Shown piece after piece: positions 51,627 to 61,183 of a DNA stretch of 64,000 nucleotides. Under the pieces are notes generated by a model. The model saw only the letters and a program-made list of their open reading frames with translations, searched no databases and was not told where the DNA came from. Position 1 is the first letter of the stretch, and each line of letters starts with the position of its first letter. This DNA comes from Acidimicrobiia bacterium (GTDB lineage: Bacteria; Actinomycetota; Acidimicrobiia; Acidimicrobiales; Bin134). Where the stretch lies: positions 355,880 to 419,879 of the forward strand of contig JAJDUJ010000027.1 of NCBI GenBank assembly GCA_022826705.1, in the 5' to 3' direction. Both the position numbers and the translations under genes were made by a program.

Positions 51627-54017
51627 TCAGTTTGAGTTGAGGGTGAATTGGTCCTCGTAGGCGAAGGTGGCCAGGTCGTTGGACTGGATGGCCCGCTCGG
51701 TCATGGTCCAGAGGCTCCCGTCGGCGACGAGCAGGCGCTGGATTCTCGGGGTCCAATCCCAGCAGATCAGCAGCTTCTCGTCGTTGTCGATGTCCAGCTC
51801 AGGCCATTGCTTTTGCACCCATTCGGCTTCCCATGCCTCGCAGGACAGGCCGGGGTATTCGTCGGGTGCCCCCATCGGGCAGATCTGCAAGGCGTCGGCT
51901 TCAGACAACCACTCGTCCAAGACGCTGCGATTAGCCACGGGACGACAGCCCGGGAACGAGGCCGTGGGCCTCTCATGGACGATTCGACCGAGTTCGACGA
52001 TTCCGTCCCGGTTTGCCCGCAGAGCCACCGCTCCGGTGAATGGCTCTCCTTCGGTGGGCGAAGACACAGTTGTCTCGACAGCCGCTGGGCCTTCCATCAG
52101 AGGCACTAGAGGAGAGGTCTCCCGCTGGTTCAACGGGATGGCCAAGAGGCCGGTCTCGGCCCAGTAGAGGAAGGCTCGATGGTCCCACTCTGCTTCGCTG
52201 TAGCCATTGGGAAACACAATCACGTCTAGCTCTTCCGGGCTGGCCGGATCGCTCACGTCGAACAAGGACACTTTTGTCCCCTGGGTGCGGCCCCGCTCGT
52301 CGGCCTGCTGGCCGATTCCTGCAAGCAGGCCGTCGCCGATGGGGTGCAGATAGGTGGAGAAGCCCGGGATCTTGAGCTCGCCCGTGACTGCCGGGCTGGC
52401 CGGGTCGGAGAGGTCGAGAACATAGAGGGGGTCCACTTGTCGGAATGTCACCACGTAGCCGACGTCGCCGGCGTACCTCACCGAATAGATGCGCTCGCCC
52501 TTGCCGAGTCCGCCGACGCTGCCGACAATGGCGAGGCGGCGGCCCTGCTGGTCTAGAACAACGACTTGGCTCTGGGAGGACTCTGTACTCCAGGGCTCGC
52601 CGATTGTGGTGGCCACTCGGAAGAAGCCGTTGTGCTCATCCATCGAGAACTGGTTGAGCAAGTGGCCGTAGACATCTCCTGAAGCCTCGTACTTTGCCGG
52701 GCCAGATTCTGATACGGAGAACTTGTGGATTGTGGTTGTCCACTCCGAAGTCGCCTCGTCTGAGGCTGCCTCTTCTTCGGCGGCGGGTTGGCCCTCTTCT
52801 CTGGGCTCGGGGCGGGTGTGGGCGCTGGAGGCCAAGTACAGCGACTCGCCCGAGCCGTAAAGAGTGCTCCCGTCGGCCAGCACTGAGGCCGTATCGCCGG
52901 TGCCCAAAGGCTGTTCCAAGTCGAAGGTGAGCACAGAGAGAACAGTGAACCCGGAGAATTCTGCCGGGGTGTACAGCCGGTCGCAGTCCGGCAGCAGGCC
53001 TGCCTGAGTGCCGCCAGGCCCGTCGAGGCGGTAGCCGGGCAGCCAGGCGCCCAATTCAGCGGTGGCGGCAATCTGCTTGTTGGCCTCTTCGGCTGCTTTC
53101 TCGGCCGAGGGCCCGCTGGGATGCACAAACTCGAATTGCAGAGGGTAGCTAGACACTGCCAGCCAGGCCGTTGTGCCCACCGAGCGTGCGCTGAGGTATT
53201 CCCCTTCCACGCGAAGTTCGGCCACCACCTCCATCGCTCCCGGGTCGGAGAGGTCTACCTCCTGGACAAGGGCAGACTGAGAGCCGCGGAAGGCCAAGTC
53301 GGCAATTCGAGCTTCACCCACCATCTCGTCGGCGGCCACCGGCCCCAGCTCGTCTTCTCCGAAGCTGGTGGAGAACACCAGGGCGCGGTCTCCGCGCATC
53401 AATATCTCCTGGCCCCACCCCGAGTCGTCCAGCTTGAGGCTGCCCCGGTAGACCGGCTGCTCTCCGGTCAGGTCCACATAGTGAAGTTGGCCCTGGGCTA
53501 TCACCAATATGCGGTTGCCGTCGGTCTTTACGATGTCGGGCTCGTCGACGCCTGCCACCTGCACATTTGTGCCTGAGAACCCCGCGGCGTCATCACCGGC
53601 AAATGAGCCGGTGGAACCCGCGCTTTCTTCGGCAGCAGCCGGAACAGCTACTGCGTCTTCAGCCATAGCCCCCTCTGCCATGTCGGAGAAAACAGGCCCG
53701 AAGCCGCCATAGCGGTCTCTGTCGAGGCCGTAGGGGCCTACCCGCTTGACGGTCTCGGCCCGCAGATACTCCAACACGGCGGCGCAATCTCCGATGGTTT
53801 GAAGCGCCGACAACAGCTCCACATCATCGAGGTGCTCAGCGGCCTCAGCCGTAGCCTCAGGAGTGCCGGAGCCGCCATTGGCAGAGCCGGGGATCCCGGG
53901 GGTGCCGGGCTCACCGGGCAAGCAGGCACCGGCTAGTAGGGCCAGAGCGATCAGGGCCGCGGCCACGGCAGCTCTGGTCACGGGCTGAGGGGTCGAAATG
54001 AGGTTGAACCGTGTCAT
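51627..54017 (-). CDS. Secreted beta-propeller lipoprotein
   Basis: A 796-residue protein with lipoprotein signal: MTRFNLI..., hydrophobic core AALIALALL and lipobox LLAGAC, then a Gly/Pro-rich linker. The part CAAVLEYLRAETVKRVGPYG and the following FSGTNVQVAGVDEPDIVKTDG match the beta-propeller family PF09826, found outside the cytoplasm in archaea and bacteria, function unknown. Two acidic low-complexity stretches interrupt the blades. ATG 54017 is chosen: it starts a correct signal peptide and lies 9 nt from TATCGT; the longer reading overlaps leuD. It is transcribed in the same direction as leuCD. Confidence 0.82.
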   Translation of the reverse strand: MTRFNLISTPQPVTRAAVAAALIALALLAGACLPGEPGTPGIPGSANGGSGTPEATAEAAEHLDDVELLSALQTIGDCAAVLEYLRAETVKRVGPYGLDRDRYGGFGPVFSDMAEGAMAEDAVAVPAAAEESAGSTGSFAGDDAAGFSGTNVQVAGVDEPDIVKTDGNRILVIAQGQLHYVDLTGEQPVYRGSLKLDDSGWGQEILMRGDRALVFSTSFGEDELGPVAADEMVGEARIADLAFRGSQSALVQEVDLSDPGAMEVVAELRVEGEYLSARSVGTTAWLAVSSYPLQFEFVHPSGPSAEKAAEEANKQIAATAELGAWLPGYRLDGPGGTQAGLLPDCDRLYTPAEFSGFTVLSVLTFDLEQPLGTGDTASVLADGSTLYGSGESLYLASSAHTRPEPREEGQPAAEEEAASDEATSEWTTTIHKFSVSESGPAKYEASGDVYGHLLNQFSMDEHNGFFRVATTIGEPWSTESSQSQVVVLDQQGRRLAIVGSVGGLGKGERIYSVRYAGDVGYVVTFRQVDPLYVLDLSDPASPAVTGELKIPGFSTYLHPIGDGLLAGIGQQADERGRTQGTKVSLFDVSDPASPEELDVIVFPNGYSEAEWDHRAFLYWAETGLLAIPLNQRETSPLVPLMEGPAAVETTVSSPTEGEPFTGAVALRANRDGIVELGRIVHERPTASFPGCRPVANRSVLDEWLSEADALQICPMGAPDEYPGLSCEAWEAEWVQKQWPELDIDNDEKLLICWDWTPRIQRLLVADGSLWTMTERAIQSNDLATFAYEDQFTLNSN

Positions 54018-54026
54018 GCCCTTATG

Positions 54027-54032
54027 ACGATA
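54027..54032 (-). promoter_or_regulatory. -10 element of the lipoprotein gene
   Basis: TATCGT on the minus strand, 9 nt before ATG 54017. Confidence 0.45.
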
Positions 54033-54075
54033 CGCCTCAGACGCTTGGTTCCCGACAAATTGAGAGAAATGAGGA

Positions 54076-54672
54076 TTATCGGGCCAGAGAGGGCATCCAG
54101 GAGGGGCGAGTGGCATCGAAGGCGGCGATGGCGTCGGAGTAGGCCAGGGTGAGGCCGATGTCGTCTAGGCCGTTCAACAGGCGGTGTTGAACGGCGCCGT
54201 CGAGGGGGAAATCGGTGCTCACGCCGGCGGCGGGGGCCGACACAGTGAGCTGTTCGACGTTGACGGTGATCTGGATGGAGGGGTCATCGGCTACGGCACT
54301 GAGCAGGGTGCGGCCCACATCTTCGCTCACCTGCACCGGCACCAGGCCGTTCTTGGTGGCGTTGTTGCGGAATATGTCGCCGAAGCGGGGGGAGATGACC
54401 GCCTCGAAGCCGTACTGCTGGATGGCCCACACCGCGTGCTCCCGGGAAGAGCCGGTGCCGAAGTTGGGTCCGGCCACCAGGATGCGAGCATCGGCGAAGC
54501 GGGGGTCGTTGAGCACGAAATCGGGGTCTTCGCGCCACTCTGAGAACAGGCCCTGCTCGAAGCCGGTGCGCTCCACCCACTTGAGCCAGTCGCTGGGGAT
54601 GATCTGATCGGTGTCCACATCGCTTCGGTCCAGCGGCAGCGCCGTGGCAGTAATCGCTCGAACTGGCTTCAT
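54076..54672 (-). CDS. leuD: 3-isopropylmalate dehydratase small subunit
   Basis: A 198-residue swivel-domain subunit that completes LeuC. It shows the family pattern [25 protein letters not shown] (split by the variable turn), [20 protein letters not shown], and [21 protein letters not shown] 54672 overlaps the leuC stop (ATGA), ensuring equal synthesis of the two subunits. Confidence 0.95.
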   Translation of the reverse strand: MKPVRAITATALPLDRSDVDTDQIIPSDWLKWVERTGFEQGLFSEWREDPDFVLNDPRFADARILVAGPNFGTGSSREHAVWAIQQYGFEAVISPRFGDIFRNNATKNGLVPVQVSEDVGRTLLSAVADDPSIQITVNVEQLTVSAPAAGVSTDFPLDGAVQHRLLNGLDDIGLTLAYSDAIAAFDATRPSWMPSLAR

Positions 54673-56069
54673 GACAGGTCTCCGGGGGTGGCGAAGGTGC
54701 CGGCCACTGCGGTGGCTGCGGCCACGGCGGGGGACACCAAGTGGGTGCGGCCTCCCTTGCCCTGGCGGCCCTCGAAGTTCCGGTTGGAAGTGCTGGCGCA
54801 GCGCTCACCGGGGGCCAGCTTGTCGGGGTTCATGGCCAGACACATCGAACAGCCCGGCTCCCGCCAGTCGAAACCGGCGGTCCTGAACACCTCGTGCAGG
54901 CCCTCAGACTCGGCTTGGGCCTTGACCGCGCCCGATCCGGGGACCACGAAAGTGCGGACACCGGGACGCACCCGGCGGCCCTCGACCACCGCGGCGGCAA
55001 TGCGCAGGTCTTCTATGCGGCTGTTGGTGCAGGAGCCGATGAACACCGTGTCCACCGGGACCTCCTTGAGCGGGGTGCCGGGCTCAAGGCCCATGTAGTG
55101 GAGCGCTCGGGCGGCCGACTCCCGCCCGCTGCTCTCGGCGAAGCTGTCGGGATGGGGCACGGTGCCGTCGATTGGCGCCACTTGAGCCGGGTTCGTGCCC
55201 CACGACACGTGGGGCACCAGTTCCGACCCGTCGATCACCACCTCCTTGTCGAAGTCGGCGTCATCGTCGGTCGACAAACTGCGCCAATCCTCCAGCGCGG
55301 TTTCCCACTCTGATCCAGTCGGCGCGCTGGGTCGCCCCTGGAGGTACTCGAAGGTGGTGTCGTCGGGGGCGATCAGTCCGGCCCGGGCGCCGGCCTCGAT
55401 CGACATATTGCACACCGTCATGCGCCCCTCCATCGACAGCGAGCGGATAACCGATCCCCGGTACTCGATCACCGAGCCGATACCCCCGCCGGTGCCGATG
55501 CGCCCGATGATAGCCAAGATCACGTCTTTGGCGGTGCAGCTCATCGGCAGTGATCCGTCCACCGTCACCGACATGGTGCCGGGGCGCTGCTGGGGGAGGG
55601 TCTGGGTGGCCAGCACGTGCTCCACCTCGCTGGTGCCGATGCCGAAGGCCAGCGCCCCGAACGCCCCGTGGGTGGAGGTGTGGCTATCGCCGCACACGAT
55701 GGTCATGCCCGGCTGGGTGAGGCCCATCTCCGGGCCGATCACGTGCACGATGCCCTGGCCGGGGCTGCCCATGGGGTACAGGGTGATGCCGAACTCCTCG
55801 CAGTTGGCCCGCAGCGTCTCCACCTGCTGGCGGGAAATGGGATCGGCGATGGGCCAGGCGATGTCGTCGGTGGGCACGTTGTGGTCCTCGGTGGCCACAG
55901 TGAGGTCGGGGCGCCGCACTGTGCGGACGTTCATGCGGAGGCCATCGAAGGCCTGCGGCGAGGTCACCTCGTGAATGAGGTGCATGTCGATGAACAGCAG
56001 GTCGGGCTCGCCGTCGGCCTGGTGGACGACGTGGCGGTCCCAGACCTTCTCGCTGAGGGTTCGGCCCAT
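54669..56069 (-). CDS. leuC: 3-isopropylmalate dehydratase large subunit
   Basis: A 466-residue aconitase-type subunit holding a [4Fe-4S] cluster. Cluster Cys are in GSCTNSR and [11 protein letters not shown]; the substrate-binding [21 protein letters not shown] is complete. It isomerises 2- to 3-isopropylmalate with LeuD. GGAG five bases before ATG 56069 is a Shine-Dalgarno site. The 41-bp gap from the alpha/beta hydrolase gene suggests that leuCD are downstream genes of that unit. Confidence 0.96.
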   Translation of the reverse strand: MGRTLSEKVWDRHVVHQADGEPDLLFIDMHLIHEVTSPQAFDGLRMNVRTVRRPDLTVATEDHNVPTDDIAWPIADPISRQQVETLRANCEEFGITLYPMGSPGQGIVHVIGPEMGLTQPGMTIVCGDSHTSTHGAFGALAFGIGTSEVEHVLATQTLPQQRPGTMSVTVDGSLPMSCTAKDVILAIIGRIGTGGGIGSVIEYRGSVIRSLSMEGRMTVCNMSIEAGARAGLIAPDDTTFEYLQGRPSAPTGSEWETALEDWRSLSTDDDADFDKEVVIDGSELVPHVSWGTNPAQVAPIDGTVPHPDSFAESSGRESAARALHYMGLEPGTPLKEVPVDTVFIGSCTNSRIEDLRIAAAVVEGRRVRPGVRTFVVPGSGAVKAQAESEGLHEVFRTAGFDWREPGCSMCLAMNPDKLAPGERCASTSNRNFEGRQGKGGRTHLVSPAVAAATAVAGTFATPGDLS

Positions 56070-56110
56070 GTGTACTCCGGTTTCTTGCGTTTCTCGCGGT
56101 AATTCTGAGG

Positions 56111-57019
56111 CTATCGGCTGGCCTCGGAATGGGATGGGTCGGGAGCAATACTGCTCTCGGAATCAGGACTGGGCGGCACTTCCACCGCATCGAGGGCCTT
56201 GCTCAGGCAGTCCCAGAAGCTGTCGAAGTCGGTGACCACCGATGCATGGCCGCCCCGATAGGAGTACACGCTGATGCCGGGAACAGCATCGGCCAGCTCT
56301 TGTTGGAGGTAGTCGGTCACTACCTTGTCGCCCAGGGTGCGAACCTGGGCGATCGGCATGGGGAGTTCGGCGATCCACGGCGAGGAGTCGAAGTTGAACA
56401 GCTCGGTGCCGGCGTCCAGCATGGCCTGGGGATCGCCTTTGAGCACCTCGGTTTGGGCCCATCGGCCGATGTTGGTGCCGATCACGTTGAACACGGTCTG
56501 CTCCCAGCCCCAATACCGCAGCTTCACGGGGGTCAAGCGGGAGGCGGCGGCCACCACCGGGAGCAGCGAGAAGCGGATGGCCCGCAATCCCCGGCCCCGG
56601 AAGCTGGTGGAGGTGGCACCCAGCACCAGCCCGGTGATCCGGTCGGGCGCCGCTCGGGCGGCTAGCTGGGCGATGGCGCCGCCCATGGAATAGCCCGCGC
56701 ACACGAAGCGGTCGATGCCCAGGGCGTCGGCCACGGCCAGCACATCTGCGGCGCAGTCGGCGAACCTGAATCGCCGGGTGGGCACCCCTTGGCCATGGCC
56801 TCGGTGGTCGAATGCCACCACCGAGGCCCGCTGGGAGATCGGCTCGAAGGCCGGATACCAGTTCAGGTCGGCTGTCACCGTCCAGCCGTGCAGCAGCATG
56901 ATGGTGGGGGATTCCGGCGGCCCGGCGGCCCGGCGGACGAACAGCCGCCCCCGCTCGGGGAGGTCGACGAACTCACCCGGCGGCAGGCTGGGGCCAATCG
57001 GTGCGCCGCTACTGCTCAT
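56111..57019 (-). CDS. Alpha/beta hydrolase
   Basis: A 302-residue soluble hydrolase. It has the oxyanion motif [14 protein letters not shown], the nucleophile elbow GYSMGG near residue 110, FDHRGHGQG before it, and the catalytic His in [12 protein letters not shown] near the C-terminus. A lid region of helices (residues about 150-220) is present. Substrate unknown; the subfamily includes esterases and lactonases. It lies upstream of leuC on the same strand without evident functional link. Confidence 0.85.
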   Translation of the reverse strand: MSSSGAPIGPSLPPGEFVDLPERGRLFVRRAAGPPESPTIMLLHGWTVTADLNWYPAFEPISQRASVVAFDHRGHGQGVPTRRFRFADCAADVLAVADALGIDRFVCAGYSMGGAIAQLAARAAPDRITGLVLGATSTSFRGRGLRAIRFSLLPVVAAASRLTPVKLRYWGWEQTVFNVIGTNIGRWAQTEVLKGDPQAMLDAGTELFNFDSSPWIAELPMPIAQVRTLGDKVVTDYLQQELADAVPGISVYSYRGGHASVVTDFDSFWDCLSKALDAVEVPPSPDSESSIAPDPSHSEASR

Positions 57020-57075
57020 AGAAGACCGCCCTGGCTAATCCCCGGCGGAACGCGGTGCCACGGCTATTAGGGCCG

Positions 57076-57549
57076 CTATTGCTCAAGGGACACGATTTGC
57101 ACTGTCAGCGTGCCCCCCGCGGGGCTCTCATAGGGCACGGTGTCGCCCACAGCCGCTCCGATGATGGCCGACCCCATCGGGGATGCCGGGGAGATCACGT
57201 CGAGCCCGTCGTGGCGCTCCTCGATCGAGCCCACCAAGTAGGTCTCGACGTCGTCGGGGTCGCCGTCGTGGGCCACTGTCACCACCGAGCCCACCGCAAC
57301 TTTGGTCCCATCGCCGGCCTCGACGATTCGGCAGTTCCTCAGCATTGCGCCCACCTGGGCGATGCGGGTCTCCATCTTGCCCTGCTCGTCTTTGGCCGCG
57401 TGGTAGTCGCCGTTCTCGCTCAGATCGCCCAATTCTCTGGCCGCTTCGATCTTGCGGGCGATCTCCACCCGTCCGACCGTGGTGAGCTGTTCGAACTCAG
57501 CCTGAAGACGGTCGAAGGCCGTCTGCGACAGCTCATGGGTTTCCGGCAT
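57076..57549 (-). CDS. greA: Transcription elongation factor GreA
   Basis: A 157-residue factor that rescues backtracked RNA polymerase. The N-terminal coiled coil has the acidic tip ELGDLSENGDYHAAKDEQG, with the Asp and Glu that activate transcript cleavage, and the C-terminal FKBP-like domain ends SPMGSAIIGAAVGDTVPYESPAG (broken by variable residues). ATG 57549 is chosen: TAAAAT sits exactly 8 nt upstream, and the family length fits. TTG 57558 would lie in the promoter. Confidence 0.93.
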   Translation of the reverse strand: MPETHELSQTAFDRLQAEFEQLTTVGRVEIARKIEAARELGDLSENGDYHAAKDEQGKMETRIAQVGAMLRNCRIVEAGDGTKVAVGSVVTVAHDGDPDDVETYLVGSIEERHDGLDVISPASPMGSAIIGAAVGDTVPYESPAGGTLTVQIVSLEQ

Positions 57550-57557
57550 AACGGTCA

Positions 57558-57563
57558 ATTTTA
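57558..57563 (-). promoter_or_regulatory. -10 element of greA
   Basis: TAAAAT on the minus strand, 8 nt before ATG 57549; part of a 56-bp divergent region shared with leuB. Confidence 0.65.
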
Positions 57564-57591
57564 GCGTTCGCTTTCAGTAAGGCTGTATTCG

Positions 57592-57597
57592 TATTCT
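57592..57597 (+). promoter_or_regulatory. -10 element of the leuB operon
   Basis: TATTCT, 8 nt before ATG 57606, same hexamer and spacing as serA. Confidence 0.65.
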
Positions 57598-57605
57598 GAT
57601 GGGCC

Positions 57606-58586
57606 ATGGCCCACATGATTGGAGTTCTCGGCGGCGACGGAATCGGCCCTGAGGTCGTCGCCGAGGGCCTGAAGGTGCTGAACGCGGCCGGCGTGGAGCT
57701 CGACACGGTGCCCTACGACCTCGGCGGTGCCCGCTATCTGCGCGACGGCACCGTGCTGACCGATGAGATCATGGAGGAGTGGCGGGGGCTGGACGCCCTC
57801 TACGTGGGGGCGGTGGGAACCCCCGACGTGCCCCCCGGCGTCATCGAGCGGGGGTTGCTGCTGCGGATGCGCTTCGAGCTCGACCTGTACGTGAACCGCC
57901 GCCCGTTCCGATCGCCCGACGGCGCATTCGAGTTCGAGGTGATCCGGGAGAACACCGAGGGCACCTACGCCGGGGAGGGCGGTTTCCTGCGCCGCCACAC
58001 GCCCGCGGAGGTGGCCACGCAGGGGTCGGTGAACACCCGGTTCGGGGTGGAGCGCTGTGTTCGCTACGCCTTCGAGCTGGCCCGCAGCCGCCCGGGGCGC
58101 CACCTCACCCTGGTACACAAGACCAACGTGTTGACCTTCGCCGGCGATCTGTGGGAGCGCACTTTCAACGAGGTGGCCGAGGAGTATCCCGATGTGGCCA
58201 CTGCCTACAACCACGTGGACGCAGCCTGCATCTACTTCGTGGAAGACCCCAAGAGCTACGACGTGATCGTGACCGACAACCTGTTCGGCGACATCCTCAC
58301 TGATCTCGGCGGAGCGGTGTCGGGCGGCATCGGGCTGGCCGCCTCGGCCAACCTGAACCCCGACCGCACTGGGCCGTCGATGTTTGAGCCGGTTCACGGC
58401 TCGGCACCCGATATTGTGGGGACCGGCCGGGCCAACCCCACCGCCGCGATCTTGTCGGCGGCCATGATGGTTGAGTTCTTGGGCGAGACCGACGCAGCCA
58501 ACCGGATTCGGGCGGCCTGTGCCGATCCGACAACTCAATACGGGACCACCACCGAGATCGGCGACGCCATCGCAGAGCGGGTGTGA
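57606..58586 (+). CDS. leuB: 3-isopropylmalate dehydrogenase
   Basis: A 326-residue NAD-dependent decarboxylating dehydrogenase of the leucine pathway. It has [12 protein letters not shown], the substrate loop [30 protein letters not shown], the metal-binding Asp in [15 protein letters not shown], and [17 protein letters not shown] for NAD. Slightly shorter than E. coli LeuB, as in mycobacteria. First gene of leuB-ilvE-cimA. Its stop shares GTGA with a 14-codon frame leading towards ilvE. Confidence 0.94.
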   Translation: MAHMIGVLGGDGIGPEVVAEGLKVLNAAGVELDTVPYDLGGARYLRDGTVLTDEIMEEWRGLDALYVGAVGTPDVPPGVIERGLLLRMRFELDLYVNRRPFRSPDGAFEFEVIRENTEGTYAGEGGFLRRHTPAEVATQGSVNTRFGVERCVRYAFELARSRPGRHLTLVHKTNVLTFAGDLWERTFNEVAEEYPDVATAYNHVDAACIYFVEDPKSYDVIVTDNLFGDILTDLGGAVSGGIGLAASANLNPDRTGPSMFEPVHGSAPDIVGTGRANPTAAILSAAMMVEFLGETDAANRIRAACADPTTQYGTTTEIGDAIAERV

Positions 58587-58627
58587 GGCCCGCGAAGATC
58601 GAAGCAGTGAGCGCAGAAAGGATCTGA
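58583..58627 (+). CDS. Possible 14-codon minicistron between leuB and ilvE
   Basis: GTG 58583 overlaps the leuB stop (GTGA); the frame ends with TGA five bases before the ilvE ATG and contains the ilvE ribosome-binding site AGAAAGG. Could be chance in high-GC DNA; listed as third case of the gap-filling pattern. Confidence 0.2.
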   Translation: MRPAKIEAVSAERI

Positions 58628-58632
58628 GCACG

Positions 58633-59553
58633 ATGCCAATCGAGACCACGGAGAAGGTGTGGATGGACGGCGAGCTGGTGGACTGGGCCGACGCCACCGT
58701 GCACGTGCTCACCCACACGCTCCACTACGGCAACGGCGTTTTCGAGGGCATCCGGGCCTATGAGACCGACGAGGGCGCCGCGGTGTTCCGGCTAACCCCC
58801 CATATCCGCCGCCTGTTCGCCAGCGCCAAGATCCTCCAGATCGATATTCCCTTCACGGTGGACGAGCTGGTGGCCGCCACCAAGGAGACTGTGCGGGTCA
58901 ACAACTTGAAGAGCGGCTATATCCGTCCGCTGGCCTACCTGGGGTACGGGGAGATGGGGCTCAACCCGCTGCCCTGCCAGGTGAACGTGGCCATCGCAGT
59001 GTGGCCGTGGGGCACCTATCTGGGCGACGAGGGCATCTTGAACGGGGTGCGCCTCATGGTCAGCTCCTGGCAGCGCCACGACCCCAACTCCATGCCCACC
59101 GCGGCCAAGGGGTGCGGGCACTACATCAACAGCCAGCTGGCCAAGGTGCAGGCGGTGAAGGCCGGCTACGACGAGGCCGTTCTTCTATCGCCCCAGGGCT
59201 ATGTGAGCGAGTGCACCGGCGAGAACCTGTTCGTGGTGCGCGACGGGACCATCGTCACCCCGCCCACCTCGGTTGGAGCGCTGGAGGGGATCACCCAGGA
59301 TGCCATCCGCACCATGGCCTCCGACCTGGGGATTCCCTATGTGGCCGACAACCTGCTGCGCAGCGATCTGTATCTGGCTGACGAAGCCTTCCTGTCGGGT
59401 ACGGCGGCCGAGGTGGTGCCCATCCGGTCGGTGGACGACCGCGAGATCGGCGATCCCGGTCCAATCACCCGCAAGATCCAAGAGGTGTTCCAGGACGCGG
59501 TGCGGGGTCGGCAGGCCCAGTACCGGCACTGGAACGAGCATGTCGACCGTTGA
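58633..59553 (+). CDS. ilvE: Branched-chain amino acid aminotransferase
   Basis: A 306-residue class IV PLP aminotransferase for the last step of Leu, Ile and Val synthesis. It starts METTEKVWMDGELVDW-like, with HYGNGVFEGIRAYET, YIRPLAYLGYGEMGLNP, the PLP Lys in AAKGCGHYINSQLA and SECTGENLFVVRDG. This is the short E. coli-type form. ATG 58633 follows GAAAGGA; an open frame further upstream belongs to leuB territory. It overlaps cimA by 14 bp. Confidence 0.94.
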   Translation: MPIETTEKVWMDGELVDWADATVHVLTHTLHYGNGVFEGIRAYETDEGAAVFRLTPHIRRLFASAKILQIDIPFTVDELVAATKETVRVNNLKSGYIRPLAYLGYGEMGLNPLPCQVNVAIAVWPWGTYLGDEGILNGVRLMVSSWQRHDPNSMPTAAKGCGHYINSQLAKVQAVKAGYDEAVLLSPQGYVSECTGENLFVVRDGTIVTPPTSVGALEGITQDAIRTMASDLGIPYVADNLLRSDLYLADEAFLSGTAAEVVPIRSVDDREIGDPGPITRKIQEVFQDAVRGRQAQYRHWNEHVDR

Positions 59554-61183
59554 GGCGACCGGATCCCGGTCCCTGCCCGCCGCGGTAGAGATTTACGACA
59601 CCACCCTTCGTGACGGGAGCCAGCTCGAGGGGATCTCCCTCACGGTGGAGGACAAGCTCCGCATCGCCCGCCAGCTCGACTCCCTCGGGGTCCACTACAT
59701 CGAGGGGGGCTGGCCCGGATCCAACCCCAAAGACGACGAGTTCTTCGCCCGAGCCCGCGATGAGCTGAACCTGGAGACCAGCACCCTGGTGGCCTTCGGC
59801 TCCACCCGAAAGGTGAAGGGGCGCACCGATGAGGATCTCACGCTGGCCAACCTTGTGGCCTCCGGCACCGAGGTGGCCTGCATCGTAGGCAAGTGCTGGG
59901 ACTACCACGTGGTGGAGGCCCTGCGGACCACCCTGGACGAAGGGGTGGCCATGGTGGCCGACTCGGTGCGGTTCTTGAAGGACAACGGCATGCGGGTTTT
60001 CTTCGACGCCGAGCACTTCTTCGATGGATTCCACCACAATCAGGAGTACAGCCTGGCGGTGCTGGAGGCGGCCGCAGTGGCCGGCGCCGACCGGCTGGTG
60101 CTGTGCGACACCAACGGCGGCTCCCTTCCGGCTCGGGTGGAAGACATCGTGGGTGCGGTGGTCGACTACCTCGACACCCCGGTGGGGGTGCACCTCCACG
60201 ACGACACCGGCTGTGGCGTGGCCAACGCCCTGGCCGGCGTGCGGGCTGGGGCCACCCAGGTGCAGGGCACTATCAACGGATACGGCGAGCGCACCGGCAA
60301 CTGCAACCTGGTGCCGATCATCGCCAACCTCAGCCTGAAGATGGGGGTGCAGACCGTTCCTTCCGACCGGCTGGACCGTCTCACCGCGGTGTCACACCAC
60401 GTGGCCGAGTTGGTGAACTTCACCCCCGACCCCCAGCAGGCCTACGTGGGCTCGTCGGCCTTCGCCCACAAAGCCGGCCTCCACACCAGCGCCATCGCCC
60501 GCCGCCCCGACGCCTATGAGCACATCGATCCGTCGGCAGTGGGCAACGGCACCCGGTTCGTGGTGTCGGAGATGGCCGGGCGCTCTACGGTCGAGCTCAA
60601 AGCCCAGGAACTGGGATTAGACCTCGACGGCAAGGCCGTTGGCGAGATCGTGGACACCCTCAAGAAGCTGGAGCACGCCGGGTACCACTTTGAGGTGGCC
60701 GATGCCTCTCTGGAGCTGTTGATGCGGGCGGCGTCGGGATGGACGCAGCCGTACTTCGAGTTGGAGTCTTTCAGAGTGTCCACCGAGCACCGGTCGGGCA
60801 CCGGGGCCCGGGCTTGGAATGAAGTCGCCGTGGAGATGGACACCGAGGCCACTGTGAAGCTCCACGTGGACGGCGAGCGCACTGTGGCCACCGGCGAGGG
60901 CAACGGCCCGGTCAACGCCCTGCACGCCGCGCTGATGCTGGCTCTGGCCGACCGCTATCCGGCGTTCCGGTCGATCTCGCTCATCGACTACAAGGTGCGG
61001 GTGCTTGACACCGCGGCGGGAACCGCGGCAGTCACCCGGGTGATCATCGACTCCACCAATGGCGACCGGGTGTGGACCACAATCGGCGTGTCCACCAACA
61101 TCGTGGAAGCCAGCTGGCAGGCGCTGGTGGACAGCCTGGTGTTCGGACTCCTTCACAGCGAGGATGAAAATGGCCGCTCCTGA
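59540..61183 (+). CDS. cimA: Citramalate synthase
   Basis: A 547-residue LeuA-like enzyme that condenses pyruvate and acetyl-CoA to (R)-citramalate, giving 2-oxobutyrate for isoleucine without threonine. It has EIYDTTLRDGSQLEGISL, the DxxGG of LCDTNGGSLP, the HxH-type HLHDDTGCGVANAL and NGYGERTGNCNL, which are closer to CimA than LeuA, and a C-terminal LeuA-like regulatory domain. Length is standard for CimA. ATG 59540 lies within the end of ilvE. It uses leuB and leuCD for later steps, which explains its place here. Confidence 0.92.
   Translation: MSTVEATGSRSLPAAVEIYDTTLRDGSQLEGISLTVEDKLRIARQLDSLGVHYIEGGWPGSNPKDDEFFARARDELNLETSTLVAFGSTRKVKGRTDEDLTLANLVASGTEVACIVGKCWDYHVVEALRTTLDEGVAMVADSVRFLKDNGMRVFFDAEHFFDGFHHNQEYSLAVLEAAAVAGADRLVLCDTNGGSLPARVEDIVGAVVDYLDTPVGVHLHDDTGCGVANALAGVRAGATQVQGTINGYGERTGNCNLVPIIANLSLKMGVQTVPSDRLDRLTAVSHHVAELVNFTPDPQQAYVGSSAFAHKAGLHTSAIARRPDAYEHIDPSAVGNGTRFVVSEMAGRSTVELKAQELGLDLDGKAVGEIVDTLKKLEHAGYHFEVADASLELLMRAASGWTQPYFELESFRVSTEHRSGTGARAWNEVAVEMDTEATVKLHVDGERTVATGEGNGPVNALHAALMLALADRYPAFRSISLIDYKVRVLDTAAGTAAVTRVIIDSTNGDRVWTTIGVSTNIVEASWQALVDSLVFGLLHSEDENGRS

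Noticed and set aside
54018-54116. 33-residue extension of the lipoprotein
   Set aside because: Would hide the signal peptide and overlap leuD; ATG 54017 gives a correct lipobox at the right distance.
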